From Roseinatronobacter domitianus (GTDB lineage Bacteria; Pseudomonadota; Alphaproteobacteria; Rhodobacterales; Rhodobacteraceae), in assembly GCF_023336755.1 (NCBI RefSeq), contig NZ_JALZWP010000013.1, forward strand, positions 17,343 to 81,342: a stretch of DNA of 64,000 nt, written 5' to 3'. Below are positions 37,044 to 45,313 of the stretch, one piece after another (the first letter of the stretch is position 1; each line of letters starts with the position of its first letter). The translations under genes and the position numbers were made by a program. The notes beneath the pieces are model-generated. The model searched no databases and had not been told where the DNA came from. It was given only the letters and a program-made list of their open reading frames with translations.

Positions 37044-37529
37044 GTGACGCCTGACCAGATCGCGGCCTTGCCTTATCGGCCTTGCGTGGGGGTGATGCTC
37101 ATCAACGCGCAAGGGCTGATCTTCGGGGCGCAGCGCCTCGACAGTGACAGCCCGGCTTGGCAAATGCCGCAAGGCGGGATTGATCCGGGCGAAAACCCCG
37201 GTCTGGCCGCCTTGCGCGAGTTGGAAGAAGAGATTTCTGTCCCGCCAGAGCTTGTCGGACCCTTGGCGGAAACCCGCGACTGGCTGACCTACGATGTGCC
37301 GCACGACCTTGTGCCGCACATCTGGGGTGGCAAGTATCGGGGCCAGAAGCAACGCTGGTTCCTGATGCGATATCTGGGCGATGACACCCAGATCGACCTT
37401 GCGACAGAGCATCCCGAGTTCAGCGCTTGGCGTTGGATGATGGCAGAGCACATGCTGGCCGCCATCGTGCCTTTCAAACGCGACATCTATGGCGCCGTGA
37501 TGGATGAATTCCGCGACTGGTTGGCCTAG
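37044..37529 (+). CDS. rppH: RNA pyrophosphohydrolase
   Basis: A 161-residue Nudix enzyme that removes pyrophosphate from mRNA 5' ends. The start [11 protein letters not shown], the Nudix box [20 protein letters not shown] and the RppH-specific [13 protein letters not shown] segment (about residue 93) are all present. It starts with GTG at 37044, four bases after ctpA, so it is the last gene of the gpmI-envC-ctpA-rppH series. Confidence 0.96.
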   Translation: MTPDQIAALPYRPCVGVMLINAQGLIFGAQRLDSDSPAWQMPQGGIDPGENPGLAALRELEEEISVPPELVGPLAETRDWLTYDVPHDLVPHIWGGKYRGQKQRWFLMRYLGDDTQIDLATEHPEFSAWRWMMAEHMLAAIVPFKRDIYGAVMDEFRDWLA

Positions 37530-37624
37530 CGCGTGTCTTGCGAAAGCGACCGGGCGCAACGGGTGCTGCAAGCGCGAGTGGCCCGCCGATTGTGGCGCTA
37601 ACCTCATGTAAGCGCTGAACCGCG

Positions 37625-37695
37625 AGGCCCCGGCGCAAGGCCGGGGCACGAAGCGCATTGGGCTTGTCTCGCGCCCCGGCCTTGCGCCGGGGCCT
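37625..37695. repeat. Dispersed GC-rich palindromic repeat, copy 2
   Basis: Exact 23-base inverted arms (37625-37647 and 37673-37695) around a 25-base loop. Each arm is a near-palindrome GGCCCCGGC, GCAA, GGCCGGGGC. It lies between the convergent genes rppH and priA and could act as a bidirectional hairpin. Confidence 0.85.
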
Positions 37696-37712
37696 CTTGG
37701 CTAGAACCCCGC

Positions 37713-39905
37713 TCAATAAAAACTCTGCGGGTCGATATCGATGACCAGCCGCATATTTACGCCCAGCTTTTGCGGGCGGGTCCAGTCCCGCAAAGCGGCC
37801 TGCAAGGGTGCGCCTTTCGCGGCCTTGACCAGCAGCCGCACGCGGTGTTGCCCGCGTATACGCGCAATCGGGGCGGGGGCCGGGCCAAAGACCTGCGCCC
37901 CTATCCGGCGCAGCGGGGCATCGTTTTGCGCCAGCGCGTTGCCCAATGCAAATACCGGTTCCAGCTCTGGCCCTGACAGGATAATCCCGGCCAAGCGCCC
38001 GTAAGGCGGCATGGACAGCGCCCGCCGCGCCTCTGCCTCGGCCTGCCAGAAGGCTTCCTCGTCGCCCGACAGAATCGCGCGGATCACGGGGTGTTCGGGT
38101 TGGCTTGTCTGGATCAGCGCGCGGCCTGGCTTGTCAGCGCGGCCCGCGCGGCCTGCGACCTGTCGCGTTAGCTGAAACACCCGTTCCGCGGCCCGCAGGT
38201 CTGACCCTGACAGCCCCAGATCAGCGTCGATCACGCCGACCAGCGTCAGATGCGGAAAATTATGCCCTTTGGCCACGATTTGTGTGCCGATGATGATATC
38301 GGCCCCGCCTGCCGCGATTTCCTCTATTTGTGCTTTCAAGGCCCGCGCCGAGCCGAACAGGTCCGAGGACAGCACCGCCACGCGCGCCTCGGGCCAAAGC
38401 GTGCGGGTCTCTTCCTCCAGTCGTTCTACACCCGGACCGACCGGGGCCATGCGGTCCTCTGCCCCGCATTCGGGGCATTTGGTCGGGATCGGAGCGTTCG
38501 CGCCGCATTGGTGGCAGACAAGGCGTTCCAGAAAGCGATGCTCGACCATGCGCGCATCGCAATCGGTGCAGGCAACTTGATGGCCACAGGCGCGGCAGAC
38601 CGTCAGCGGTGCATAGCCGCGCCGGTTCAGGAACAAGAGGGCTTGTTCGCCGAGCCCCAGCCGCGCCGTGACCGCCGATTGCAGATCGGGCGAAATCCAG
38701 CGGTTGGCGGGCAGGTCTTGGCCGCGCAGGTCGATTGCAGCCATGTCCGGCAGGGCGTTGGGGCCGAAGCGCGTGGTCAGGTCCAGCCGCGTGTATTTGC
38801 CCGCGTCCGCATTTGCCCAAGTCTCCAGACTGGGCGTGGCCGATGCCAGCACCACCTGCGCCCCGTTCAACATGCCGCGCAGAACCGACATATCGCGGGC
38901 GTTGTAGAACACACCCTCTTCCTGCTTGTAGGATGTGTCGTGTTCCTCATCGACCACGATAAGCCCAAGGTTCTGGAACGGCAGGAACAGGGCGGACCGT
39001 GCGCCGACCACCATTTGCGCGCCGCCTTGGCCAACCATGCGCCACAAGCGGCGGCGTTCCGCTTGGGTCACGCCCGAATGCCATTCGGCAGGCTTTGCGC
39101 CGAACCGCTTTTCCACGCGCGTCAGGAATTCTGCGGACAAAGCGATTTCCGGCAACAGCACCAAGGCTTGCCGCCCCGCGCGCAGGCAGTCTGCGACGGC
39201 TTCCAGATAAACTTCGGTTTTGCCAGAGCCTGTCACGCCCTTCAGCAGCCATGTGCCATAGCCATCACGCCCCGCGCGCAACGCATTGGCCGCGCGTGCC
39301 TGATCGTCCGACAGGTTGGGGCCGGGGCGGGTCGGGTCCAGACGTGGGAAGGGCTGGTCGCGGGGGGCGGCGCGTTCTGCCAAGGCCCCTGCCGCGACCA
39401 AGCCGCGCACAACTCCGGTGCCAACGCCCGCCGCCTGTGCCAACTCGCCCGGAGCCAGCCCGGCGCCGCCGAATTCATCGAGTGCGGCGATGACGCGGGC
39501 GCGCGCGTCGGTCATTCTGTCGGGTAGCGTGCCGTCGCGAAACAGCAGTTTGCGTGTGACCGGTCCATCAGCCAGCCCCGGAACGCGGGTTGCCAACCGC
39601 AGCACCATCGGCAATTGCGTCAGCGTATAGTCGGCCAACCGGGTCAGAAAGTCGCGCAACTCTGTCCGCATGGGGGCGGCATCCAGCACGCGGATGATCT
39701 GTCGCAGCTTGGCTTGGTCGAACTTCCCTTCGGCGGGGCCCCAGACAACGCCCAGAACGCGGCGCGGACCAAGCGGCACTTGGACGAATGCGCCCAGCCA
39801 GCAGCCCCCTTCGGGCGCGCGATAATCCAGCACGCGGCCCAGCGGTTCGGTGGTCAAGACACCGCAGGGCATGCCTTCGTCATAGAATTCCGGGACATTT
39901 TGCAT
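37713..39905 (-). CDS. priA: Primosomal protein N' (replication restart helicase PriA)
   Basis: A 730-residue superfamily 2 helicase. It has Walker A GVTGSGKTEVYLE (about residue 226), the DEEHD box, and the zinc-binding cysteine sets CRACGHQVACTDCD and CHQCG...CPECG (about 440-480), followed by helicase motifs GTQIVAKGHNFP and RAGRADKPG. It reloads the replisome at stalled forks. Start ATG at 39905, divergent from the transaldolase gene. Confidence 0.97.
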   Translation of the reverse strand: MQNVPEFYDEGMPCGVLTTEPLGRVLDYRAPEGGCWLGAFVQVPLGPRRVLGVVWGPAEGKFDQAKLRQIIRVLDAAPMRTELRDFLTRLADYTLTQLPMVLRLATRVPGLADGPVTRKLLFRDGTLPDRMTDARARVIAALDEFGGAGLAPGELAQAAGVGTGVVRGLVAAGALAERAAPRDQPFPRLDPTRPGPNLSDDQARAANALRAGRDGYGTWLLKGVTGSGKTEVYLEAVADCLRAGRQALVLLPEIALSAEFLTRVEKRFGAKPAEWHSGVTQAERRRLWRMVGQGGAQMVVGARSALFLPFQNLGLIVVDEEHDTSYKQEEGVFYNARDMSVLRGMLNGAQVVLASATPSLETWANADAGKYTRLDLTTRFGPNALPDMAAIDLRGQDLPANRWISPDLQSAVTARLGLGEQALLFLNRRGYAPLTVCRACGHQVACTDCDARMVEHRFLERLVCHQCGANAPIPTKCPECGAEDRMAPVGPGVERLEEETRTLWPEARVAVLSSDLFGSARALKAQIEEIAAGGADIIIGTQIVAKGHNFPHLTLVGVIDADLGLSGSDLRAAERVFQLTRQVAGRAGRADKPGRALIQTSQPEHPVIRAILSGDEEAFWQAEAEARRALSMPPYGRLAGIILSGPELEPVFALGNALAQNDAPLRRIGAQVFGPAPAPIARIRGQHRVRLLVKAAKGAPLQAALRDWTRPQKLGVNMRLVIDIDPQSFY

Positions 39906-39983
39906 GGGTTTTCGGGGTTCCTTGACGCTGCTTCATAAGGTATGACGCCCGCGAAACAAGGTCGCAAGCCGAAGGGGACACCG

Positions 39984-40637
39984 ATGAAATTCTTTGTAGA
40001 TACCGCCGATGTTAGCGCTATCCGCGAGTTGAACGATCTGGGCATGGTGGACGGGGTCACAACGAATCCCTCGATCATCCTGAAATCGGGCCGCGACATT
40101 ATGGAGGTCACGCGCGAGATCTGCGAGATCGTGGATGGTCCCGTCTCTGCCGAGGTGGTCGCGCTGGAAGCCGACGCCATGATCGCCGAAGGCCGCAAGC
40201 TGGCCGAGATCGCGCCCAACATCACCGTCAAGCTGCCGCTGACATGGGATGGGCTGAAAGCCTGCAAAGTGCTGTCGGGCGAAGGCAAAATGGTCAATGT
40301 CACGCTATGTTTCAGCGCAAATCAGGCGCTTCTGGCAGCAAAAGCGGGCGCGACCTTCATTTCGCCCTTCATCGGACGGCTGGATGACATGGCGCTGGAC
40401 GGGATGGAGCTGATCGAAGATATCCGCATCATCTACGACAATTACGGGTTTGAGACCCAGATCCTCGCGGCGTCGATCCGCTCGGTCAACCATGTGCTGG
40501 ACGTGGCCCGCATTGGCGCGGATGTGATGACTGCACCGCCAGAGGTGATCCGCAAATTGGCCAGCCACCCGCTGACTGACGCAGGATTGGCACAATTCAT
40601 GAAGGATTGGGAAAAAACAGGTCAAAAAATCCTGTAA
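39984..40637 (+). CDS. tal: Transaldolase, short TalC type
   Basis: A 217-residue decameric-type transaldolase of the pentose phosphate pathway. It starts MKFFVDTAD, has GVTTNPSI (about residue 24) and the Schiff-base Lys83 in [14 protein letters not shown]. The related fructose-6-phosphate aldolases share this fold, so activity on F6P cannot be excluded, but the annotation as transaldolase is usual. ATG 39984 follows AAGGGG. Confidence 0.93.
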   Translation: MKFFVDTADVSAIRELNDLGMVDGVTTNPSIILKSGRDIMEVTREICEIVDGPVSAEVVALEADAMIAEGRKLAEIAPNITVKLPLTWDGLKACKVLSGEGKMVNVTLCFSANQALLAAKAGATFISPFIGRLDDMALDGMELIEDIRIIYDNYGFETQILAASIRSVNHVLDVARIGADVMTAPPEVIRKLASHPLTDAGLAQFMKDWEKTGQKIL

Positions 40638-40641
40638 CCTT

Positions 40642-40650
40642 TGCTATAGT
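40642..40650 (+). promoter_or_regulatory. Possible extended -10 promoter for DUF484-xerC-pcs
   Basis: TGCTATAGT, an extended -10 element (TGn followed by TATAGT), lies 45 bases upstream of the DUF484 start and just after the transaldolase stop. No clear -35 match is seen at the expected distance, as is acceptable for extended -10 promoters. Confidence 0.4.
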
Positions 40651-40694
40651 CTGGCAAAGAGCACCAAAAACAGCAGTCAACGGACAGGCACATC

Positions 40695-41408
40695 ATGTCA
40701 TCAGCGGCCCTCGGCGCAGAGCTGGACCAGCTTCGCGCGCAAATCCTGTCGGACCCGGCGCTCATTCTGGATGACAAGGACGTCATGCGCGCCCTTGTTG
40801 CCGCGTCCGAGCGCGAGATGGGCACGAATATCGTGGACCTGCGCGGGCTGGCCATGGAGCGGTTGGAAGCGCGTCTTGACCGGCTGGAAGAAACCCATCG
40901 CGCGGTGATCGCGGCGGCCTATGAGAACCTGTCGGGCACCAACCAAGTGCACCGCGCCATCCTGCGGATGCTGGACCCCACGCAATTCGAGGATTTCCTG
41001 CGCAATCTGGGTTCTGACGTGGCCGAGATATTGCGCGTGGATGCGATCAAGCTGGTGCTGGAAAGCCCGGAAGCCGGGCCTGATCCGGCGTTGGAACGGA
41101 TTTCCGATGTGCTGGTCGTGGTCGAGCCGGGCTTTGTGGATGACTATATCAACCTTGGCCACGCGCCCACCACGCGGCAGGTGATCTTGCGCCAAGCTGT
41201 CCCCGCCACAACCCGCATCTATGGACAGCGCGCTGCCGATCTGCGGTCGGAAGCGTGCTTGCGGCTGGATCTTGGATCGCAGCGCATGGGGGGCATGTTG
41301 GTTATGGCGTCGGACAACCCGCATACGTTCAAGCCGGGGCAGGGCACCGATCTTCTGTCCTTCTTCGCGGGCATCTTTGAGCGGTCGATGCGGCGCTGGC
41401 TGGCATGA
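40695..41408 (+). CDS. DUF484 family protein (GAF-like)
   Basis: A 237-residue protein with an N-terminal helical segment (FLxxP-like start, about residues 1-70) and a GAF-like domain (about 75-230). The family is widespread in proteobacteria and is typically encoded next to xerC, as here, where its stop overlaps xerC by four bases. Its biochemical role is unknown. Confidence 0.88.
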   Translation: MSSAALGAELDQLRAQILSDPALILDDKDVMRALVAASEREMGTNIVDLRGLAMERLEARLDRLEETHRAVIAAAYENLSGTNQVHRAILRMLDPTQFEDFLRNLGSDVAEILRVDAIKLVLESPEAGPDPALERISDVLVVVEPGFVDDYINLGHAPTTRQVILRQAVPATTRIYGQRAADLRSEACLRLDLGSQRMGGMLVMASDNPHTFKPGQGTDLLSFFAGIFERSMRRWLA

Positions 41409-42370
41409 TGGCCCCAAGGGCGGCTTTTTTGGCGCCCGCTCTGGCCGATACACTGGCGCGCTACCTTGCGCGTCAGAAAGGGTTGGCGGGCGCATCCGAC
41501 AACACTATTGCTGCCTATACGACCGATCTGCGCAGCTTTCTGAGCTTCATGGCGCAGCATCTGGGCGGCATGGCGAGCCCGCGTGCTCTGGCCGACATCA
41601 CGCAATCCGATATGCGTGCCTGGATGGCAGACGCGCGCGGGCGTGATCTGTCGGCACGGGCTTTGGCACGCAAACTCTCTGCCGTGCGCGGTTTCGCGCG
41701 GTTCGTGGCGGATGAAACCGGCATTGATATTTCTGCCATCCTTGCCACCCGTGCGCCCAAACACGCGCGCGGGTTGCCGCGCCCCCTGTCGCCCACGGAC
41801 GCCCGAGAGGTTCTGGACACGGTTGGCCTGCAAACTCGCACCGATTGGGCGGGGCTGCGCGATGTGGCGGTCGTGACGTTGCTATATGGCTGCGGGTTGC
41901 GCGTGTCAGAGGCGCTGTCGCTGACCGGCCGCGACGCCCCCTTGCCAGAGGTGCTGCGCATGATAGGCAAGGGCGGGCGCGAACGGCTGGTGCCGGTGCT
42001 GCCCGTCGCGCGCCGCGCCGTGGATGACTACCTGTGCGCCTGCCCGCACGCGCAAGCCCCCGATCTGCCCCTGTTCCGCGCTATGCGTGGCGGCACGCTC
42101 GATCGCCGCCATGTCGCCCGCGTGATGGAAGCAACCCGCCTGCAACTGGGCTTGCCCGCCAGCGCCACGCCACATGCGCTACGCCATTCCTTTGCCACGC
42201 ATCTGCTGGCCAAGGGCGGAGATCTGCGCGCTATTCAGGAATTGCTTGGCCATGCGTCGCTGCGGTCGACGCAGGTCTATACGGCGGTTGACTCCTCCCG
42301 CCTGATGGATGTTTACAACGCCGCACATCCGCGCGCGGCTAAACCGACAAAGGCTCGCCCGTGCTGCTGA
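41405..42370 (+). CDS. xerC: Tyrosine recombinase XerC
   Basis: A 321-residue site-specific recombinase resolving chromosome dimers with XerD at dif. The N-terminal SAM-like domain (about residues 12-105) is followed by a catalytic domain with Arg in YGCGLRVSEALSL, Lys in IGKGGRERLVP, HALRHSFATHLL, LGHASLRSTQVYT and the nucleophilic tyrosine. The DUF484 neighbour supports XerC rather than a mobile integrase. It overlaps the pcs start by ten bases. The terminal ten residues look like an unimportant extension. Confidence 0.94.
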   Translation: MMAPRAAFLAPALADTLARYLARQKGLAGASDNTIAAYTTDLRSFLSFMAQHLGGMASPRALADITQSDMRAWMADARGRDLSARALARKLSAVRGFARFVADETGIDISAILATRAPKHARGLPRPLSPTDAREVLDTVGLQTRTDWAGLRDVAVVTLLYGCGLRVSEALSLTGRDAPLPEVLRMIGKGGRERLVPVLPVARRAVDDYLCACPHAQAPDLPLFRAMRGGTLDRRHVARVMEATRLQLGLPASATPHALRHSFATHLLAKGGDLRAIQELLGHASLRSTQVYTAVDSSRLMDVYNAAHPRAAKPTKARPCC

Positions 42371-43059
42371 CCCTCAAGGCCTATTCCGTCCACCTGTTCA
42401 CCGCGACCGGTGCTGTCTTTGCCATGTTGGCACTTCTGGAAGCGGCCAAGGGCGATTGGGCGATGATGTTCCTGTGGCTTGTGGTGGCCTTTATCGTCGA
42501 TGGAATCGACGGGCCATTGGCGCGGCGCTACCACGTCAAGAAGAACGCCCAGATCATTGACGGTGTTTTGCTGGACCTGATTATCGACTACCTGACCTAT
42601 GTGTTCATTCCGGCTTTCGCGCTGTTCCAGTCGGATCTTCTGCCGGGCTGGACGGGCTGGGTGGCGATCATTGCAATTACCTTCACCTCGGCGCTGTATT
42701 TCGCCGATTCACGGATGAAAACCGCCGATAACAGTTTTCAGGGCTTTCCGGGCTGCTGGAACATGGCGGCACTGATCTTTTTCGCGGTGCAACCTGCCGC
42801 AGTGGTCATTCTGGGGGCGGTGGCATTCCTGGCAGTCGCTATGTTCACCCCGTTGAAGTTCATTCACCCGGTGCGAACCGAACGCTGGCGCAGTCTGTCG
42901 TTGCCGGTAGCGCTGATCTGGACAGCGCTGGCCGGATGGGCGGCCTGGACCGGGTTCGCGCAGCCCTTGGCGGTGACATATGGACTGATTGTAAGCAGCT
43001 TGTATCTGATGACAGTGGGAATCGTGCAGCAAGTGGTCCCGAAGCGTGAGAGCGTGTAG
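42361..43059 (+). CDS. pcs: Phosphatidylcholine synthase
   Basis: A 232-residue membrane enzyme that condenses choline with CDP-diacylglycerol. The CDP-alcohol phosphotransferase motif is complete: DG-x2-AR followed twelve residues later by G-x3-D-x3-D (about residues 51-78, DGPLAR ... DGVLLDLIID). About eight membrane helices follow. It starts with GTG at 42361, inside the end of xerC. It indicates phosphatidylcholine in the membrane and use of external choline. Confidence 0.93.
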   Translation: MLLTLKAYSVHLFTATGAVFAMLALLEAAKGDWAMMFLWLVVAFIVDGIDGPLARRYHVKKNAQIIDGVLLDLIIDYLTYVFIPAFALFQSDLLPGWTGWVAIIAITFTSALYFADSRMKTADNSFQGFPGCWNMAALIFFAVQPAAVVILGAVAFLAVAMFTPLKFIHPVRTERWRSLSLPVALIWTALAGWAAWTGFAQPLAVTYGLIVSSLYLMTVGIVQQVVPKRESV

Positions 43060-43181
43060 CCGCATGGAGTTCTGCGCAAATTCGGTTACCCGTTTTGCGT
43101 AAGATGCTCTTGGGCCTTTCGCGCTTGCGGCATACCCCGCCCCGGCCCTATGTTAGCGTCAAAGCCAAACAGGAGCGGTAG

Positions 43182-44057
43182 ATGGAGATCAAGACAGTCG
43201 GCATCGTTGGCGCGGGGCAGATGGGCAGCGGTATCGCCCATGTTTTTGCCCTCTCTGGACATGATGTGCTGCTAAGCGATATGTCCGCCGATGCGCTGTC
43301 CAATGCCCTTGCGCTGATCGACCGCAATATCGAACGACAAGTGTCGCGCGGCAAGGTTTCGGCAGAGGATAAAGCCGCCGCGATTGCGCGCATCCGCACC
43401 ACGACGCGGCTGGCCGATCTGGGGCCGACCGACCTGATCGTAGAGGCAGCGACAGAGCGCGAATCCGTCAAGGTCGCGATCTTTGAGGATCTTTTGCCGC
43501 ATATCCAGCCGCACACGATCCTGACCTCGAACACCTCTTCCATTTCCATCACCCGGCTTGCCACGCGCACCGACCGGCCCGAGAAATTCATGGGCCTGCA
43601 TTTCATGAACCCGGTGCCGGTGATGCAACTGGTGGAATTGATCCGCGGCATTGCGACCGATGAGGCGACCTATAAGACGCTTCTGGCCGTGGTGGAAAAG
43701 CTGGGCAAAACAGCGGCGAGCGCCGAGGATTTTCCGGCCTTCATCGTCAACCGCATTCTGGTGCCGATGATAAACGAGGCGGTGTATACGCTATATGAAG
43801 GTGTCGGGTCGGTGCGGTCGATCGATGAATCGCTGAAACTGGGCGCGAACCACCCGATGGGGCCGTTGGAGCTGGCGGATTTCATCGGGCTGGACACATG
43901 CCTTGCGATCATGAACGTGCTGCATGACGGGCTGGCGGATACCAAGTATCGGCCCTGCCCATTGCTGGTGAAATATGTCGAAGCAGGCTGGCTGGGGCGC
44001 AAGACGCAACGCGGGTTCTATGATTACCGTGGCGAAGTGCCTGTCCCGACTCGCTAG
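43182..44057 (+). CDS. 3-hydroxybutyryl-CoA dehydrogenase
   Basis: A 291-residue NAD-dependent dehydrogenase with the Rossmann loop GIVGAGQMGSGIAHV (about residues 7-21), the catalytic FMGLHFMNPVPVM histidine region (about 135-147) and the C-terminal domain with NHPMGPLELADFIGLD. It is probably used in acetoacetyl-CoA / polyhydroxybutyrate or butyrate metabolism. ATG 43182 follows AGGAGCGG. A promoter-size gap of 122 bases precedes it. Confidence 0.95.
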   Translation: MEIKTVGIVGAGQMGSGIAHVFALSGHDVLLSDMSADALSNALALIDRNIERQVSRGKVSAEDKAAAIARIRTTTRLADLGPTDLIVEAATERESVKVAIFEDLLPHIQPHTILTSNTSSISITRLATRTDRPEKFMGLHFMNPVPVMQLVELIRGIATDEATYKTLLAVVEKLGKTAASAEDFPAFIVNRILVPMINEAVYTLYEGVGSVRSIDESLKLGANHPMGPLELADFIGLDTCLAIMNVLHDGLADTKYRPCPLLVKYVEAGWLGRKTQRGFYDYRGEVPVPTR

Positions 44058-44230
44058 ATCACGATATAGACCATCACCAGAAGCGCGACGATCACGGCCC
44101 AGAATTCGTAATTGTTCCAGGCGGGCAGCTTGCGCCCACAAGAGCTGCAATGCGATCTTCGGAACCTGTTGGCGTGCCCGCAGATCTTGCATTTTGCAGG
44201 ACGAAAGCCGGCTGATGTCTCAGGGGTCAT
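44054..44230 (-). CDS. Small zinc-ribbon, tail-anchored membrane protein
   Basis: A 58-residue protein with two CxxC pairs (Cys14/Cys17 and Cys28/Cys31) forming a probable zinc ribbon, followed by a single C-terminal membrane helix (about residues 41-58) ending without a tail. The arrangement suggests a cytosolic zinc knuckle anchored in the inner membrane. ATG 44230 is the start closest to the motif; an in-frame start 22 codons upstream is possible, and no strong ribosome-binding site is seen. It overlaps the convergent dehydrogenase stop by four bases. Function unknown. Confidence 0.6.
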   Translation of the reverse strand: MTPETSAGFRPAKCKICGHANRFRRSHCSSCGRKLPAWNNYEFWAVIVALLVMVYIVI

Positions 44231-44522
44231 TGTTGCGTATCCAGAACTTGCGGGGCATGGCCCCAAGGCAGATGACGTCTCAGCCCGCACGCGCACTCAA
44301 TACACCGTTACGCGGTGGACTGTTTCACGACGCGTCTGTCATTTCCATGACCAAGCGCACAGTTTTGCTGATTGCCCCGCAAACTGCCTGAAAATTCATG
44401 CAGTTGCGGCAGGATATACCGCTTGGGTTGTGGTGTTTCGTATGAATTGCAATCTAAGCCAGAGCCACCGGCGGGTTGCGCGGCTTCCCGAATCGGTTGA
44501 TGTGTCGAGGCGCAATTTGCTG

Positions 44523-44548
44523 AGAGGCCCCGGATCAGGTCCGGGGCG
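44523..44548. repeat. Dispersed GC-rich palindromic repeat, copy 3 (single arm)
   Basis: AGAGGCCCCGGA, TCAGG, TCCGGGGCG: one palindromic arm resembling those at 17628-17696 and 37625-37695, starting with the same AGAGGCCCCGG edge as copy 1. The second arm is absent. Confidence 0.7.
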
Positions 44549-44600
44549 CGGAGTGTTTTCGGCCTCTGCACAGCGCAATGCTATGCGCAAAGCCGGGCAA

Positions 44601-44676
44601 GGGCCGTCGCGCGCGGGGGCGCGTCATGCCGCAGGCATGCTTTCAGCATGACGCTTGCGCGGCGGGCCTACGGCCC
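44601..44676. repeat. Imperfect long inverted repeat
   Basis: GCGTCATGC at 44621-44629 pairs with GCATGACGC at 44646-44654, and GGGCCGT at 44601-44607 pairs with ACGGCCC at 44670-44676, with partial GC pairing between. The whole could form a 76-base hairpin downstream of the HEPN-type gene. Confidence 0.65.
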
Positions 44677-44689
44677 TTGATTCCGCGCG

Positions 44690-45295
44690 CTACTTTGCTT
44701 TTTCACCTACAATATTGTCAGCCAACCGAACATAATCTTCTAGTGTTATTATATAAGTCTTTACACTTCCAGAACTAATTTTCTTTTCCCTGTAATGACG
44801 ATTAAGATCACCCTCATGAACAATACTGTGTCGCCTTAGCACAGCGCCATTGACTCGCTTAATAAGGAACTTCTTCTTATGTGCTTTTTCTACTCGACCA
44901 GTTAAGCCGGGTATTCCGACTTTTGCGAATAATTTGTCAATTTCCGTTGTCTGCTGTGTTGTCAGTCGAAACAGTGCGGGATGAGCTTTGTTTCTGATCG
45001 TTCTGAAAGGTCTCTCGGGCTGCTGGATTATTAAGTTCAGCAAGAACTTCTGGTTTATGCCCCAAGAATCAAGCGTTTTAAGAAGATCATCACTCGGTTC
45101 TTTATATCTCAGATGCCGAGCAAGTATATCAGCAAAGCGATGAGTGAAATATCTATCAAATCCCGCTACAGCCAATGCAAGTGCGCTTCTGAGGAGGTCG
45201 TCAACTTTATCGTCTACCGGAAGTTCATCATGAACCTCTACCAAAAGTTTCGCCCGTTCAATAATGGTCTCAAATGTTTCAAGTGATTTACTCAT
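44690..45295 (-). CDS. HEPN-domain protein, RiboL-PSP-HEPN-like putative ribonuclease
   Basis: A 201-residue protein. The N-terminal helix pattern DDLLRSALALAVAGFDRYF (about residues 32-50) and the RRHSIVHEGD segment (154-163) match HEPN proteins of the RiboL-PSP type. The HEPN R-x4-6-H catalytic motif is present as Arg154/Arg155 and His160; the position after the arginine, often Asn, is His. Such proteins are RNases in toxin-antitoxin and defence contexts. The gene is visibly AT-richer than its surroundings, consistent with transfer. ATG 45295 follows GAGAAGGA, 18 bases after parE, and no antitoxin gene is adjacent. Confidence 0.65.
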   Translation of the reverse strand: MSKSLETFETIIERAKLLVEVHDELPVDDKVDDLLRSALALAVAGFDRYFTHRFADILARHLRYKEPSDDLLKTLDSWGINQKFLLNLIIQQPERPFRTIRNKAHPALFRLTTQQTTEIDKLFAKVGIPGLTGRVEKAHKKKFLIKRVNGAVLRRHSIVHEGDLNRHYREKKISSGSVKTYIITLEDYVRLADNIVGEKAK

Positions 45296-45313
45296 ATCTA
45301 ATGTCCTTCTCAA

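Larger units (their letters stand above)
44231..44689. other. Gene-free gap of 459 bases with palindromic repeats
   Basis: No convincing coding region is seen on either strand. Open frames here are low in protein character and run through repeats. The gap holds one arm of the dispersed GC-rich palindrome (44523-44548) and a longer imperfect inverted repeat (44601-44676) that ends 14 bases before the stop of the HEPN-type gene. It probably formed by insertion or decay near the dehydrogenase/parE junction. Confidence 0.6.

Noticed and set aside
41405..42370. Tyrosine recombinase as evidence of an integrated element
   Set aside because: It is coupled to the DUF484 gene as in standard xerC loci, and no tRNA gene, att repeats or cargo genes surround it.
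44308..44571. Possible minus-strand gene of 87 codons in the gap before the HEPN gene
   Set aside because: It is partly made from the GC-rich palindrome (reading as an APDLIRG-type peptide), lacks family features and has no credible ribosome-binding site.
44690..45295. Toxin-antitoxin pair
   Set aside because: Only the HEPN-type gene is visible. The flanks are parE and a gene-free repeat region, with no nucleotidyltransferase (MNT) or other antitoxin.
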